A DNA stretch of 5,461 nt from Chryseobacterium gleum (GTDB lineage: Bacteria > Bacteroidota > Bacteroidia > Flavobacteriales_D > Sanyastnellaceae). The position numbers and the translations under genes are program-made. The stretch is from assembly GCA_945883885.1 (NCBI GenBank), contig CAMCYM010000116.1, forward strand, positions 1 to 5,461, given 5' to 3'. The notes below the pieces were generated by a model. It was given only the letters and a program-made list of their open reading frames with translations. It made no database searches and was not told the DNA's origin. This document shows positions 1 through 5,461 of the stretch, one piece after another. The stretch's first letter is position 1. Every line of letters starts with the position of its first letter.

Positions 1-17
1 GGCGGCCCGGGCGCAAG

Positions 18-260
18 GTGTTTACCCCGCGTCGCAGAAGGATTGTGGCCATCCGTCGGCGGCTGGGCCTTGCCGGCATCCTCGCGCTCAGCGGGTTGAT
101 CAGCGTGCCCGTGGCGGCCGTGCTCTCGGCAAAGTACTACCCGCACGACCCCCGCATGCCGTGGGCGCTGATGGTCGCGTTCGCCGTGTGGAGCGTGGCG
201 TTGACGGCGCTCAGCGGCGCGCTGGACTTGAACCGGCTGTTCATGAACCTGTGGCCATGA
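18..260 (+). CDS. small two-helix membrane protein, hypothetical (possibly 5'-partial)
   Basis: I do not recognise the family. Read from the GTG at 18 the protein is 80 aa. It has a strongly basic start (RRRR at 5-8, RRR at 13-15), a hydrophobic segment at about 17-37, a short polar loop (KYYPHDPRMP, 39-48), a second hydrophobic segment at about 49-67, and a short tail ending NLWP. The arginine-rich N-terminus suggests that both ends are cytoplasmic, with a short external hairpin loop. The frame stays open upstream to the window edge (codons for RPGRK precede the GTG), so the true start may lie outside and this could be the C-terminus of a longer protein. A GTG at 45 is another possible start. 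The stop overlaps the next gene's start as ATGA (257-260), which implies translational coupling with the nucleotidase and supports the frame as real. Function unknown. Confidence 0.6.
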   Translation: MFTPRRRRIVAIRRRLGLAGILALSGLISVPVAAVLSAKYYPHDPRMPWALMVAFAVWSVALTALSGALDLNRLFMNLWP

Positions 261-994
261 GCGACGTCGCCGACCTGTTCTTCGACCTCGACCGCACGCT
301 GTGGGACTTCGACCGCAACTCGCGCGAGGTGCTGGAGGAAGTATGGGGCGAGGCGGGCCGCGATGCCGTAGGCCGGTGGACAGGGCGGGAGACGGACTTC
401 GCGGCATTTTTGCAGATCTACGAAGAGGAAAACCTGGCGTGCTGGGCGGAGTACCGGGCGGGCCGGATGACGCAGGAGGTACTCAGGCCGCTGCGGTTCC
501 TGCGCACGCTGGAGCGGCTGGGCGTGCGCCGCAGCACGGAGGGGCTCGAAGCGCTGTGCGCGGAGCTGGGCGAGGCGTACCTGGGCCGGGCACCGTTCCG
601 CACGCACCTGATCCCCGGCGCGCTGGAGGTGCTCGAAGAGCTCGCGGGCCGCGGCCACCGGATGTTCGTGCTGACGAACGGATTCGACGAGGTGCAGCGG
701 ACCAAACTCGACCACAGCGGGCTCGCGCCCTACTTCAGCGCGGTCTTCACCAGCGACGGGTTGGGGCTGAAGAAGCCGCACCGTGCGGCCTTCGAAGCGG
801 TGCTCGCCGCCACCGGATCGGTGGAGCAGCATGCGGTGATGGTCGGCGACGACCTCGAGTGCGACGTGGTCGGGGCACGCGAGGCGGGGTGGCGCCAGGT
901 GCATTTCAACCCCGACGGGATGCGGCATCGGGAGCAGATTTGGCGCACAATCAACCGGTTGCCACAACTGCTCGACCTTCCCCTCGGCCGGTAG
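257..994 (+). CDS. YjjG family noncanonical pyrimidine nucleotidase (HAD superfamily)
   Basis: A 245-aa cytoplasmic HAD phosphatase, a normal length for the YjjG family. All four HAD motifs are visible. Motif I is DLDRTLWDF, with nucleophile D10 and acid/base D12. Motif II is LTNG, with T140. Motif III is the lysine of KKP (K172/K173), and motif IV is GDDLECD (D198, D199, D203). Residues about 18-115 form the helical C1 cap. The DxDxTLWDF signature and the LTNGF and LKKPH segments are typical of the YjjG (TIGR02254) branch. Known YjjG proteins dephosphorylate nucleoside 5'-monophosphates, including noncanonical pyrimidine nucleotides, and so keep mutagenic bases out of DNA; the substrate here is inferred. 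The start is the ATG at 257, because the family N-terminus begins just before FFDLD; an in-frame extension back to 161 lies inside the upstream gene and has no homologous look. The start overlaps the upstream stop by ATGA and no ribosome binding site is evident. Another HAD hydrolase activity on small phosphate esters is possible. Confidence 0.9.
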   Translation: MSDVADLFFDLDRTLWDFDRNSREVLEEVWGEAGRDAVGRWTGRETDFAAFLQIYEEENLACWAEYRAGRMTQEVLRPLRFLRTLERLGVRRSTEGLEALCAELGEAYLGRAPFRTHLIPGALEVLEELAGRGHRMFVLTNGFDEVQRTKLDHSGLAPYFSAVFTSDGLGLKKPHRAAFEAVLAATGSVEQHAVMVGDDLECDVVGAREAGWRQVHFNPDGMRHREQIWRTINRLPQLLDLPLGR

Positions 995-1017
995 CAACCC
1001 TGCGCCCACAACGGCCG

Positions 1018-1025
1018 TACCTTCC
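1018..1025 (+). promoter_or_regulatory. possible Bacteroidota -7 promoter box of the DUF3467 gene
   Basis: TACCTTCC resembles the Bacteroidota -7 consensus TAnnTTTG (TA and TT kept, last bases differ). It lies in the 35-nt gap after the nucleotidase, 4 nt before the ATG at 1030. If used, transcription would start at or next to the start codon, giving a leaderless or nearly leaderless mRNA. No convincing -33 element is seen, so this is tentative. Confidence 0.4.
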
Positions 1026-1029
1026 GGCC

Positions 1030-1368
1030 ATGTCACAGGATCAGAACGCTCCCGCCCGCCCGAAGGTCAACGTCGACCTCCCCGAGGCCATCGCTCCCGG
1101 TATCTACTCGAATTTCGCGGTCATCGCCCACAGTCCCATCGAGTTCGTCGTGGACTTCGCCCAGCTCCTGCCGGGCATGCAGCAAGCCTCGATCCGGAGC
1201 CGCATCCTGCTCGCGCCGCACCACGCGAAGCAACTGCTCAACCTGCTGGCCGACAACATCCAACGCTTCGAACGCGCCCACGGGCCCATCCGCGAGCTCG
1301 GCGCCGCCCCCGGCACCGACGGCCGGGCACTCCCCCTGACCTTCAGCGGTCCGCAGGGAGAAGCCTAA
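1030..1368 (+). CDS. DUF3467 domain-containing protein
   Basis: A 112-aa soluble protein with no signal peptide or membrane segment. The core at about 12-92 matches my memory of DUF3467: an acidic LPEAIAPGIYSNFAVIAHSP stretch (17-36), then EFVVDFAQLLPG (38-49), then RSRILLAPHHAKQLLNLLADN (57-77), ending in a helix with IQRFERAHGPI. The family is about 100 aa, widespread in Bacteroidota, and has no established biochemical function that I know of. The remaining C-terminal 20 or so residues (GAAPGTDGRALPLTF onward) are low in conservation and probably flexible. The start is the ATG at 1030, directly before the charged MSQDQNAP leader; an in-frame extension to 301 runs through the nucleotidase gene in another frame and is an artefact of high GC. 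The TAA overlaps the stop of the convergent dihydroorotase-like gene. It may be read from its own promoter in the 35-nt gap or through from the nucleotidase. Confidence 0.88.
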   Translation: MSQDQNAPARPKVNVDLPEAIAPGIYSNFAVIAHSPIEFVVDFAQLLPGMQQASIRSRILLAPHHAKQLLNLLADNIQRFERAHGPIRELGAAPGTDGRALPLTFSGPQGEA

Positions 1369-2642
1369 GCGCGCCGCGCCGCCCCCGTCGGCCGCACCGT
1401 CCCGAGCGGCTCCCCCACCCAACCCCGCTCGCCCCACGCCCCCACATTCGCGGCGCGCGTGGTCCGCGACCAGGTCCACATCCGGTCCGGGTGGAACCAC
1501 GTCAGCCGGGCCGGGCACCCCACGGCGACCTCCGGCACCTCGATGCCGTACACGCCGCGCACCCCCCGCGTCAGCGCCCCGACCAGCGCGTCGAGCGCGA
1601 CTTCGCGCGGAGCCGCCTCGCTCAGCCCGTGGAGCGCCGCCGCAAAGCACGCTTCCGTGCCGGCGATGCCGAAGGGGGCCTCCACGAAGGCGGCATCGTG
1701 GTGCTCGAGGTCGGCCGGCCGGTGATCGCTGGTGACCGCGCTCAGCGTCCCGTCGAGGACGGCGGCCCGCAGCGCATCCCGGTCCTCGGCGGTCCGCAAC
1801 GGCGGCATCACCTTGTACAGCCCGTCGAAGCCGGCGCAGTCCGCGTCGGTCCCGACCAAATGCCAACACGTGGTTGCCGCCGTCACCTCCAGCCCCTCCG
1901 CGCGGGCCTTCCGGATCAGCGCGCACCCCACTGCGGTAGAAACGCACGGCACATGCAGCCGGCCCCCGGCGTACCGGAGCAGCTCGAGGTCCCGCATGAG
2001 CCGCATCGTCTCGGCCTCGTGCGGGGTTCCCGTCAGGCCCATTGCAGTGGACACCGGCCCTTCGTGCATCAAGGCGCCGGGGTTGAGATCCGGTTCCCAC
2101 GCCATCGCCAGCACGGGGCGGCCCGTATCGGCCGCATATTCAAGGGCGCGACGCAGCAGCTCGGGGCGGGCGACGGGACCGTCGTCCGAGAAGCCCACCG
2201 CTCCGCTCTCGTGCAACTCGAGCAGGTCCGCGAGGCGCTCGCCGCGCCGCCCGGCCGACAGGCAGCCGAGGGGGTGGACGTCGGCCGCTCCGCGGGCGGC
2301 GCGCTGCGCCAGCAACGCCAGTTCCGCCGCCGCATCGGGCGGCGGGGCCGTCGCCGGAACCACGGCCACGTCGGTAAACCCGCCGGCCGCCGCCGCACGC
2401 AGCCCCGACGCCAGCCCCTCCCGCACTTCGTAGCCCGGCTCCCCGAAGTCGACCGCCCCGTCCATCCATCCGGCGGACACCCGGCTCCCCGCCACGTCCC
2501 AAACCTCGGCACCGGGCGCCTCCACACCCCCCGGCACCTCGATCGCCGCGATGCGGCCATCGCGCACCAGCAGGTCCACGGTTCGGCGGTGGAACTCAGA
2601 CGACGGGTCGTGCAGTACGACGGATTTCAGGAGGATTTCCAT
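1365..2642 (-). CDS. dihydroorotase-like protein, probably non-catalytic (Bacteroidota paralogue)
   Basis: A 425-aa amidohydrolase-superfamily protein, co-linear with class I-type dihydroorotases: N-terminal beta domain (1-55), TIM barrel (about 56-365), then the C-terminal part of the beta domain. Shared landmarks are EPGYEVREGLASG (68-80), AAAAGGFTDVAVVP (83-96), SGAVGFSDDG (146-155, D153), LHVPCVST (229-236), VMPPLRT (278-284) and TSDH (304-307, D306). True dihydroorotases catalyse the third step of UMP synthesis (carbamoyl aspartate to dihydroorotate). Here the metal-binding HxH is A63-V-D65, the substrate arginine of the xREPG motif is G67, the barrel histidine of MDHCED is W182, and the histidine of HVST is C233. 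H261 and D306 survive. It is therefore likely a pseudo-enzyme, as in the Bacteroidota paralogue group carrying SFGEPGYE-like sequence. It may be a structural partner, for example of aspartate transcarbamoylase, or have another role. The ATG at 2642 lies inside the end of the BatA-domain gene (16-nt overlap), so coupled translation is likely; longer in-frame extensions to 3224 look like shadow sequence. Automated annotation would probably call it pyrC. Confidence 0.9.
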   Translation of the reverse strand: MEILLKSVVLHDPSSEFHRRTVDLLVRDGRIAAIEVPGGVEAPGAEVWDVAGSRVSAGWMDGAVDFGEPGYEVREGLASGLRAAAAGGFTDVAVVPATAPPPDAAAELALLAQRAARGAADVHPLGCLSAGRRGERLADLLELHESGAVGFSDDGPVARPELLRRALEYAADTGRPVLAMAWEPDLNPGALMHEGPVSTAMGLTGTPHEAETMRLMRDLELLRYAGGRLHVPCVSTAVGCALIRKARAEGLEVTAATTCWHLVGTDADCAGFDGLYKVMPPLRTAEDRDALRAAVLDGTLSAVTSDHRPADLEHHDAAFVEAPFGIAGTEACFAAALHGLSEAAPREVALDALVGALTRGVRGVYGIEVPEVAVGCPARLTWFHPDRMWTWSRTTRAANVGAWGERGWVGEPLGTVRPTGAARRA

Positions 2643-4696
2643 GAGCGAAGGAGCAGCGTTTCGACAAGGAGGGCGGCCAGGGCGAGCAGGAGGAGCGGCT
2701 TCCACCAGGGGGTGCCGCGTTCTCGGGAGCGCACCGTGGCGCCGACAGATTCGGGGGAGGCTTCGACGACGTCGGCCCCGAGCCAACCGGCTTCCGCGAG
2801 CAGCGCGCGCCACGCGTCGGGGGTGAAGGCGGTGGGGTCGGATTCGAGCCGGTCGTAGTTCGCGCCGATCCAGCCGAGGGCGGAGGTGTCCGCCGTCACG
2901 GCCCACGCCCCGGCCGCCGTCAGCCCGGCTCCGGGCACCATGCGCACGGTCCCTCCGGCGTACCGCACCTCGGGCAGGACGATCGCGGAATCGCCGTCGA
3001 GCTGCAGTGCGATGCGGCCGAGGTCGCCACGCGGCGACGGGAGGATCCACGGGGACTCGGAGCCGATGGTACCGGCCAGGAGCGGCGTGGCGCGGGAGCG
3101 CTCGGCCATGCGGTAGAGCAGGGGGACCAGGAGCGCGTGCCGCGTCATGTTCGAGTGGGCGGGGTCGATGGAGGCGCCGACGTAGTAGACGGAGCCGTCG
3201 CCGAGCGGCGCGCGGGTGAGCCAAGGGGCGCCGCCTTCGAGGGCGACGAGGACTTCTTCGGCGGCGGCGGGCTGCCGGTCAAGGACCTTGCGGGTCCGGG
3301 GGAGGTCCATGCGCTGCGGCAGCGTGCGGAAGACCCCGCGGAAGAAGGGGTGCTCGGTGCGCAGGGCGGCCGCGCGGTCGTCCCGCTCGACCCAAACGCC
3401 GTCTCCCAACCCCCATGCCGTCCGCAGCGCACGCGCCGCACCCGCGGACTCCCCGGGGTCGGCGCACCACGCCACCGAGCCGCCGCCGGCGGCGAAGTCG
3501 CGCAGGGCGGACGTCAGGCCCGAGGTGGGGTCGGTGAGGCCGTGGACGATGACAAGGTCGGTGCGCGCGAGGTCGTCGGGGGTGATTTGGGACACTTCCC
3601 GCACCTCGAACAGCCCGCCGGACGCTTCGAAGGCGGCCCGAATCGCCCGCCCCAGCTCGCTGCCGCCCGCCCGGAAGGCCGGCGAAACCGACAGGACGCG
3701 GACGGAGCCGACCACCTCGAACCCGAAGTGGTACACGTCGTCGAAGCGCACCGGCGCGTCGTCGATGTACACCGCCGCCCGGTGGCGGCCTGGAGAGGCG
3801 TGGGTGAAGCGCAGGACGGTGTCCGTGGGCTGTCCGGGGGTCAGCGAGAAGCTGCCGACGGCGACCTGCTTGCCGTCCACTTCGAGGCGGAGGGGCAGGC
3901 CTTCCGCGCCCGACGTGGCCGTGTGGCGGAGGCGGACATGCAGCGCGGCGGCGCGGCCGGCGATGCGCATGGGCTCGTCGAAGGAGACGGAGTCTACATA
4001 CACGTTCGGCGCAGCCGAAGCCGCCACTGGCACGAAGACGCAGGCCAGGGTGGTGTCCGGCGGCGTCCACCCCTCCTCCCAGCGGTGGGTGGCTTGCTGC
4101 AAATCGCTGAAGAGGTAAGCGATGCGGCGCCGGTCGGTCGAGGCGCCCTGCACGTCGCGGATGCGGTCGATGACTTCGCCGGTGGTGCGGACCGCCGGTC
4201 CGGGCACGATGCCGGCGATGCGTTCGAGGGCCTGGTCGCGGGTGAGGAAGGTTTGGTCGCGCGCAGAAAAGTCGTTCGTGAGGACCTGGAAGCGATCGGT
4301 TTCCTTGTACTGCTCCACGATGGCCGTGGCTTTTGCGCGCGCCGACAGCAGCAGCGGCCCCTCTTCCCCCTCGGCTTCCATCGAGAAGCTGTTGTCGATG
4401 TAGAGCGAAACCGAGGCGCCGTCCGGCCCGTCCGCGGCTTCGCCTGCGCTGTGCGGCTCCGGTACGTACGGTCCCGCGAAGGCGAGCACCAGCGCGGCCA
4501 CGGCAAGCACGCGCATCGCGAGCACCAGCAGGTGCTTCAGCCGCTGCGTCGAGCGCGTTTCGTGCGTGATGGCCCGGAGGAACCCCACGTGCGGGAAAGC
4601 CACGCGGCGGTAGCGACGCAGCTGCAGCAGGTGGATCAGGATCGGGATGGCGCACGCGCCGAGGCCCCAGAGCAGTTCGGGATGCGCGAATTCCAT
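2627..4696 (-). CDS. BatA domain-containing membrane protein with VWA-like domain
   Basis: A 689-aa predicted inner-membrane protein. The N-terminus FAHPELLWGLGACAIPILIH (3-22) followed by LLQLRRYRRVAFPHVGFL is the classic BatA/TIGR02226 N-terminal region, with a first membrane helix at about 8-25 and a second at about 57-77 (ending LAFAGPYVP). A von Willebrand A-like fold follows at about 95-225, with a partial MIDAS: D101-N-S103-F-S105, then TTGEVI (171-176) and LFSDLQ (195-200). Residues about 230-330 look like a beta-rich domain (LRLEVDGKQVAVGSFSL, VLRFTHASPG). Residues 330-410 resemble a class-I glutamine amidotransferase-like alpha/beta fold (VIVHGLTD, LRDFAAGGGSVAW) with no clear catalytic cysteine-histidine pair. 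A final membrane helix lies at about 666-684. The bulk should be periplasmic. BatA-type proteins were named in the Bacteroides aerotolerance operon, but this long single-gene form is of unknown role. The ATG at 4696 is fixed by the family N-terminus. It heads an operon with the dihydroorotase-like gene and is divergent from the DUF2400 gene. Confidence 0.9.
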   Translation of the reverse strand: MEFAHPELLWGLGACAIPILIHLLQLRRYRRVAFPHVGFLRAITHETRSTQRLKHLLVLAMRVLAVAALVLAFAGPYVPEPHSAGEAADGPDGASVSLYIDNSFSMEAEGEEGPLLLSARAKATAIVEQYKETDRFQVLTNDFSARDQTFLTRDQALERIAGIVPGPAVRTTGEVIDRIRDVQGASTDRRRIAYLFSDLQQATHRWEEGWTPPDTTLACVFVPVAASAAPNVYVDSVSFDEPMRIAGRAAALHVRLRHTATSGAEGLPLRLEVDGKQVAVGSFSLTPGQPTDTVLRFTHASPGRHRAAVYIDDAPVRFDDVYHFGFEVVGSVRVLSVSPAFRAGGSELGRAIRAAFEASGGLFEVREVSQITPDDLARTDLVIVHGLTDPTSGLTSALRDFAAGGGSVAWCADPGESAGAARALRTAWGLGDGVWVERDDRAAALRTEHPFFRGVFRTLPQRMDLPRTRKVLDRQPAAAEEVLVALEGGAPWLTRAPLGDGSVYYVGASIDPAHSNMTRHALLVPLLYRMAERSRATPLLAGTIGSESPWILPSPRGDLGRIALQLDGDSAIVLPEVRYAGGTVRMVPGAGLTAAGAWAVTADTSALGWIGANYDRLESDPTAFTPDAWRALLAEAGWLGADVVEASPESVGATVRSRERGTPWWKPLLLLALAALLVETLLLRSWKSS

Positions 4697-4702
4697 CGGG
4701 TG

Positions 4703-4710
4703 CGAATTTA
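4703..4710 (-). promoter_or_regulatory. probable Bacteroidota -7 box of the BatA-domain / dihydroorotase-like operon
   Basis: Read on the - strand, this is TAAATTCG, which matches the Bacteroidota -7 consensus TAnnTTTG at all but one fixed position. It ends 6 nt before the ATG at 4696. The mRNA would have an extremely short or absent leader, consistent with the lack of a Shine-Dalgarno sequence. No -33 TTG element is obvious. Confidence 0.5.
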
Positions 4711-4714
4711 GCGG

Positions 4715-4722
4715 GAAATTCG
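4715..4722 (+). promoter_or_regulatory. possible Bacteroidota -7 box of the DUF2400 gene
   Basis: GAAATTCG is a weaker match to TAnnTTTG (first base G, one T replaced by C). It ends 6 nt before the ATG at 4729, exactly the spacing on the opposite strand. It is the mirror of the other box and forms the right arm of the inverted repeat, so the two promoters may be used in competition. Confidence 0.4.
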
Positions 4723-4728
4723 CGCGGC

Positions 4729-5461
4729 ATGCCCCCTCTCCTCGACCCGGCCGTGGCCGATTTGCTCCGCGCGAAGTGCGACGCGTTCGAACGGCCCGAT
4801 TTCATCGCGGACGACCCGATTTGTGTGCCCGACCGGTTCCGGGCTGGAGACCCTGAGGATGTGGCAGTTGCGGGGTTTTTCGCGGCGACGATTGCCTGGG
4901 GAAACCGGCGTTCCATCGTGGCGGATGCGCAGGCGCTGCTGGTCCGGATGGACGATGCGCCGGCGGCGTTTGTGCGCGGGGCGAAGGAGGCGGAGGTGCA
5001 GCGCGCGGTGGCGGGGTGGGGCCACCGGACGTTCAAGCCGGAGGATGCCGTGGGCTTTGTGCTTGCCCTGCAGCAACTTATGGGGGAGGATGGGACGTTC
5101 GAAGCGGGCTTTTTGCGCGCCTTTCGGGCAGGGGAGGCGCGTGCGCCGGGGCCGCACCCCAGCGACCGGTTTGCGGCCGGCATCGGCGGGTTCCGCGACG
5201 CATTCCTCGCGGGCGTGCCGCTCAAGCGCACGGCCAAACACATCGCCGACCCCCGCGCCGGCTCCGCCGCAAAACGGCTGTGCATGTTCCTACGGTGGAT
5301 GGTGCGGCCGGCGGGGCGGGGGGTGGATTTTGGGGTTTGGCGCGGGCTGCAGCCCGCCGAGTTGCACATCCCGCTCGACGTCCACACGGCTTCGGTCGGC
5401 CGTCGGCTCGGGCTGCTGACCCGCGCCGCAAATGACTGGCGCGCAGTCGTGGAACTCACCG
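4729..5461 (+). CDS. TIGR02757/DUF2400 family protein (3'-partial)
   Basis: An open frame of 244 complete codons from ATG 4729 to the window edge with no stop. The family is typically about 250-260 aa, so only a short C-terminus is missing. Recognisable family blocks, in order, are RPDFIADDPICVPDRF (22-37), DVAVAGFFAATIAWGNRRSI (44-63), WGHRTFKPED (97-106), SAAKRLCMFLRWMVR (179-193), GVDFGVW (198-204), and LHIPLDVHTASVGRRLGLLTR (212-232), followed by the DW...ELT end. The protein is soluble with no signal peptide. The family has no assigned function that I know of. The C-terminal PLDVHxxxVxxRLGLL segment (D217, H219) resembles the VDTHVxRVxxRLGL active-site segment of helix-hairpin-helix DNA glycosylases, so a DNA-repair-like role is a reasonable inference, not a demonstrated one. 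It is divergently arranged with the BatA-domain gene across a 32-nt shared promoter region. The start is supported by the family N-terminus and by the promoter box 6 nt upstream. Confidence 0.9.
   Translation, partial: MPPLLDPAVADLLRAKCDAFERPDFIADDPICVPDRFRAGDPEDVAVAGFFAATIAWGNRRSIVADAQALLVRMDDAPAAFVRGAKEAEVQRAVAGWGHRTFKPEDAVGFVLALQQLMGEDGTFEAGFLRAFRAGEARAPGPHPSDRFAAGIGGFRDAFLAGVPLKRTAKHIADPRAGSAAKRLCMFLRWMVRPAGRGVDFGVWRGLQPAELHIPLDVHTASVGRRLGLLTRAANDWRAVVELT

Larger units (their letters stand above)
4702..4723. repeat. perfect 8-bp inverted repeat in the divergent promoter
   Basis: GCGAATTT at 4702-4709 and AAATTCGC at 4716-4723 are perfect inverted copies separated by 6 nt (AGCGGG). The repeat occupies most of the 32-nt gap between the two divergent start codons. 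It lies symmetrically, with 5 nt between the left arm and one start and 5 nt between the right arm and the other. Its dyad could be an operator, or simply two mirrored promoter boxes. Confidence 0.75.

Noticed and set aside
301..1029. N-terminal extension of the DUF3467 frame back to 301
   Set aside because: It lies in the wrong frame over the nucleotidase gene, with Gly/Arg/Ala-rich composition. The family starts near residue 1 of the 112-aa form.
137..1036. 299-codon open frame on the - strand opposite the nucleotidase
   Set aside because: It is antisense to a gene with all four HAD motifs. The protein is rich in Arg, Pro, Ala and His with no recognisable domain, as expected for a mirror frame in very high-GC DNA.
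1366..1420. possible rho-independent terminator at the convergent junction
   Set aside because: The region is GC-rich and repetitive (GCGCCGCGCC) but shows no clear stem followed by a T run on either strand, and it is coding.
1491..2858. 455-codon open frame on the + strand opposite the dihydroorotase-like gene
   Set aside because: The - strand frame aligns along its full length with the dihydroorotase family. The + strand frame has no domain and is rich in Arg, Gln, His and Pro.
2643..3224. N-terminal extension of the dihydroorotase-like frame upstream of ATG 2642
   Set aside because: The extension is Arg/Pro-rich shadow sequence of the BatA-domain gene. The family N-terminus (MEILLKSVVL) begins at 2642.
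3137..4711. 524-codon open frame on the + strand
   Set aside because: It is antisense to the BatA-domain gene. The composition (Gly, Arg, Val and His runs without hydrophobic-core pattern) is typical of a shadow frame, and it would overrun the divergent promoter.
3279..5459. 726-codon open frame on the - strand spanning the BatA-domain and DUF2400 genes
   Set aside because: It crosses two well-supported genes and the promoter gap between them. The product is low-complexity Arg/Pro/Ala sequence.

Overview
The window looks like chromosome from a high-GC member of the Bacteroidota, perhaps a high-GC Flavobacteriales or a related lineage. I base this on gene content rather than any taxonomic marker. 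It carries a BatA-domain (Aerotolerance-type) membrane protein, a Bacteroidota-style dihydroorotase-like protein, a DUF3467 protein and a TIGR02757/DUF2400 protein. Start codons are not preceded by clear Shine-Dalgarno sequences. Instead, AT-rich elements resembling the Bacteroidota -7 box (TAnnTTTG) sit only 4-6 nt upstream of three of the starts. Coding density is close to 100 percent and no mobile, CRISPR or RNA gene is visible.

Layout. On the left, the + strand carries a small two-helix membrane protein (18-260, possibly cut by the left edge). It overlaps by ATGA the gene for a YjjG-type HAD nucleotidase (257-994). After 35 nt comes a DUF3467 protein (1030-1368). This meets a - strand pair end to end, and the two stop codons overlap by 4 nt. 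The - strand pair is a BatA/VWA-like membrane protein (4696 down to 2627) followed by a dihydroorotase-like protein (2642 down to 1365), with their reading frames overlapping by 16 nt. A compact 32-nt divergent promoter region with a perfect 8-bp inverted repeat separates the BatA gene from a + strand TIGR02757/DUF2400 gene. That gene starts at 4729 and runs off the right edge.

How the genes relate. The YjjG-like enzyme fits nucleotide-pool housecleaning. The dihydroorotase-like protein has lost nearly all the metal and substrate ligands of true dihydroorotases, so it is probably not the catalytic PyrC. Its tight coupling to the BatA/VWA-like protein suggests a role linked to that protein or to the envelope. 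The DUF2400 protein carries a C-terminal motif reminiscent of the helix-hairpin-helix DNA glycosylase active-site region. No single pathway unites the window. It reads as ordinary, tightly packed core genome with several uncharacterised conserved families.
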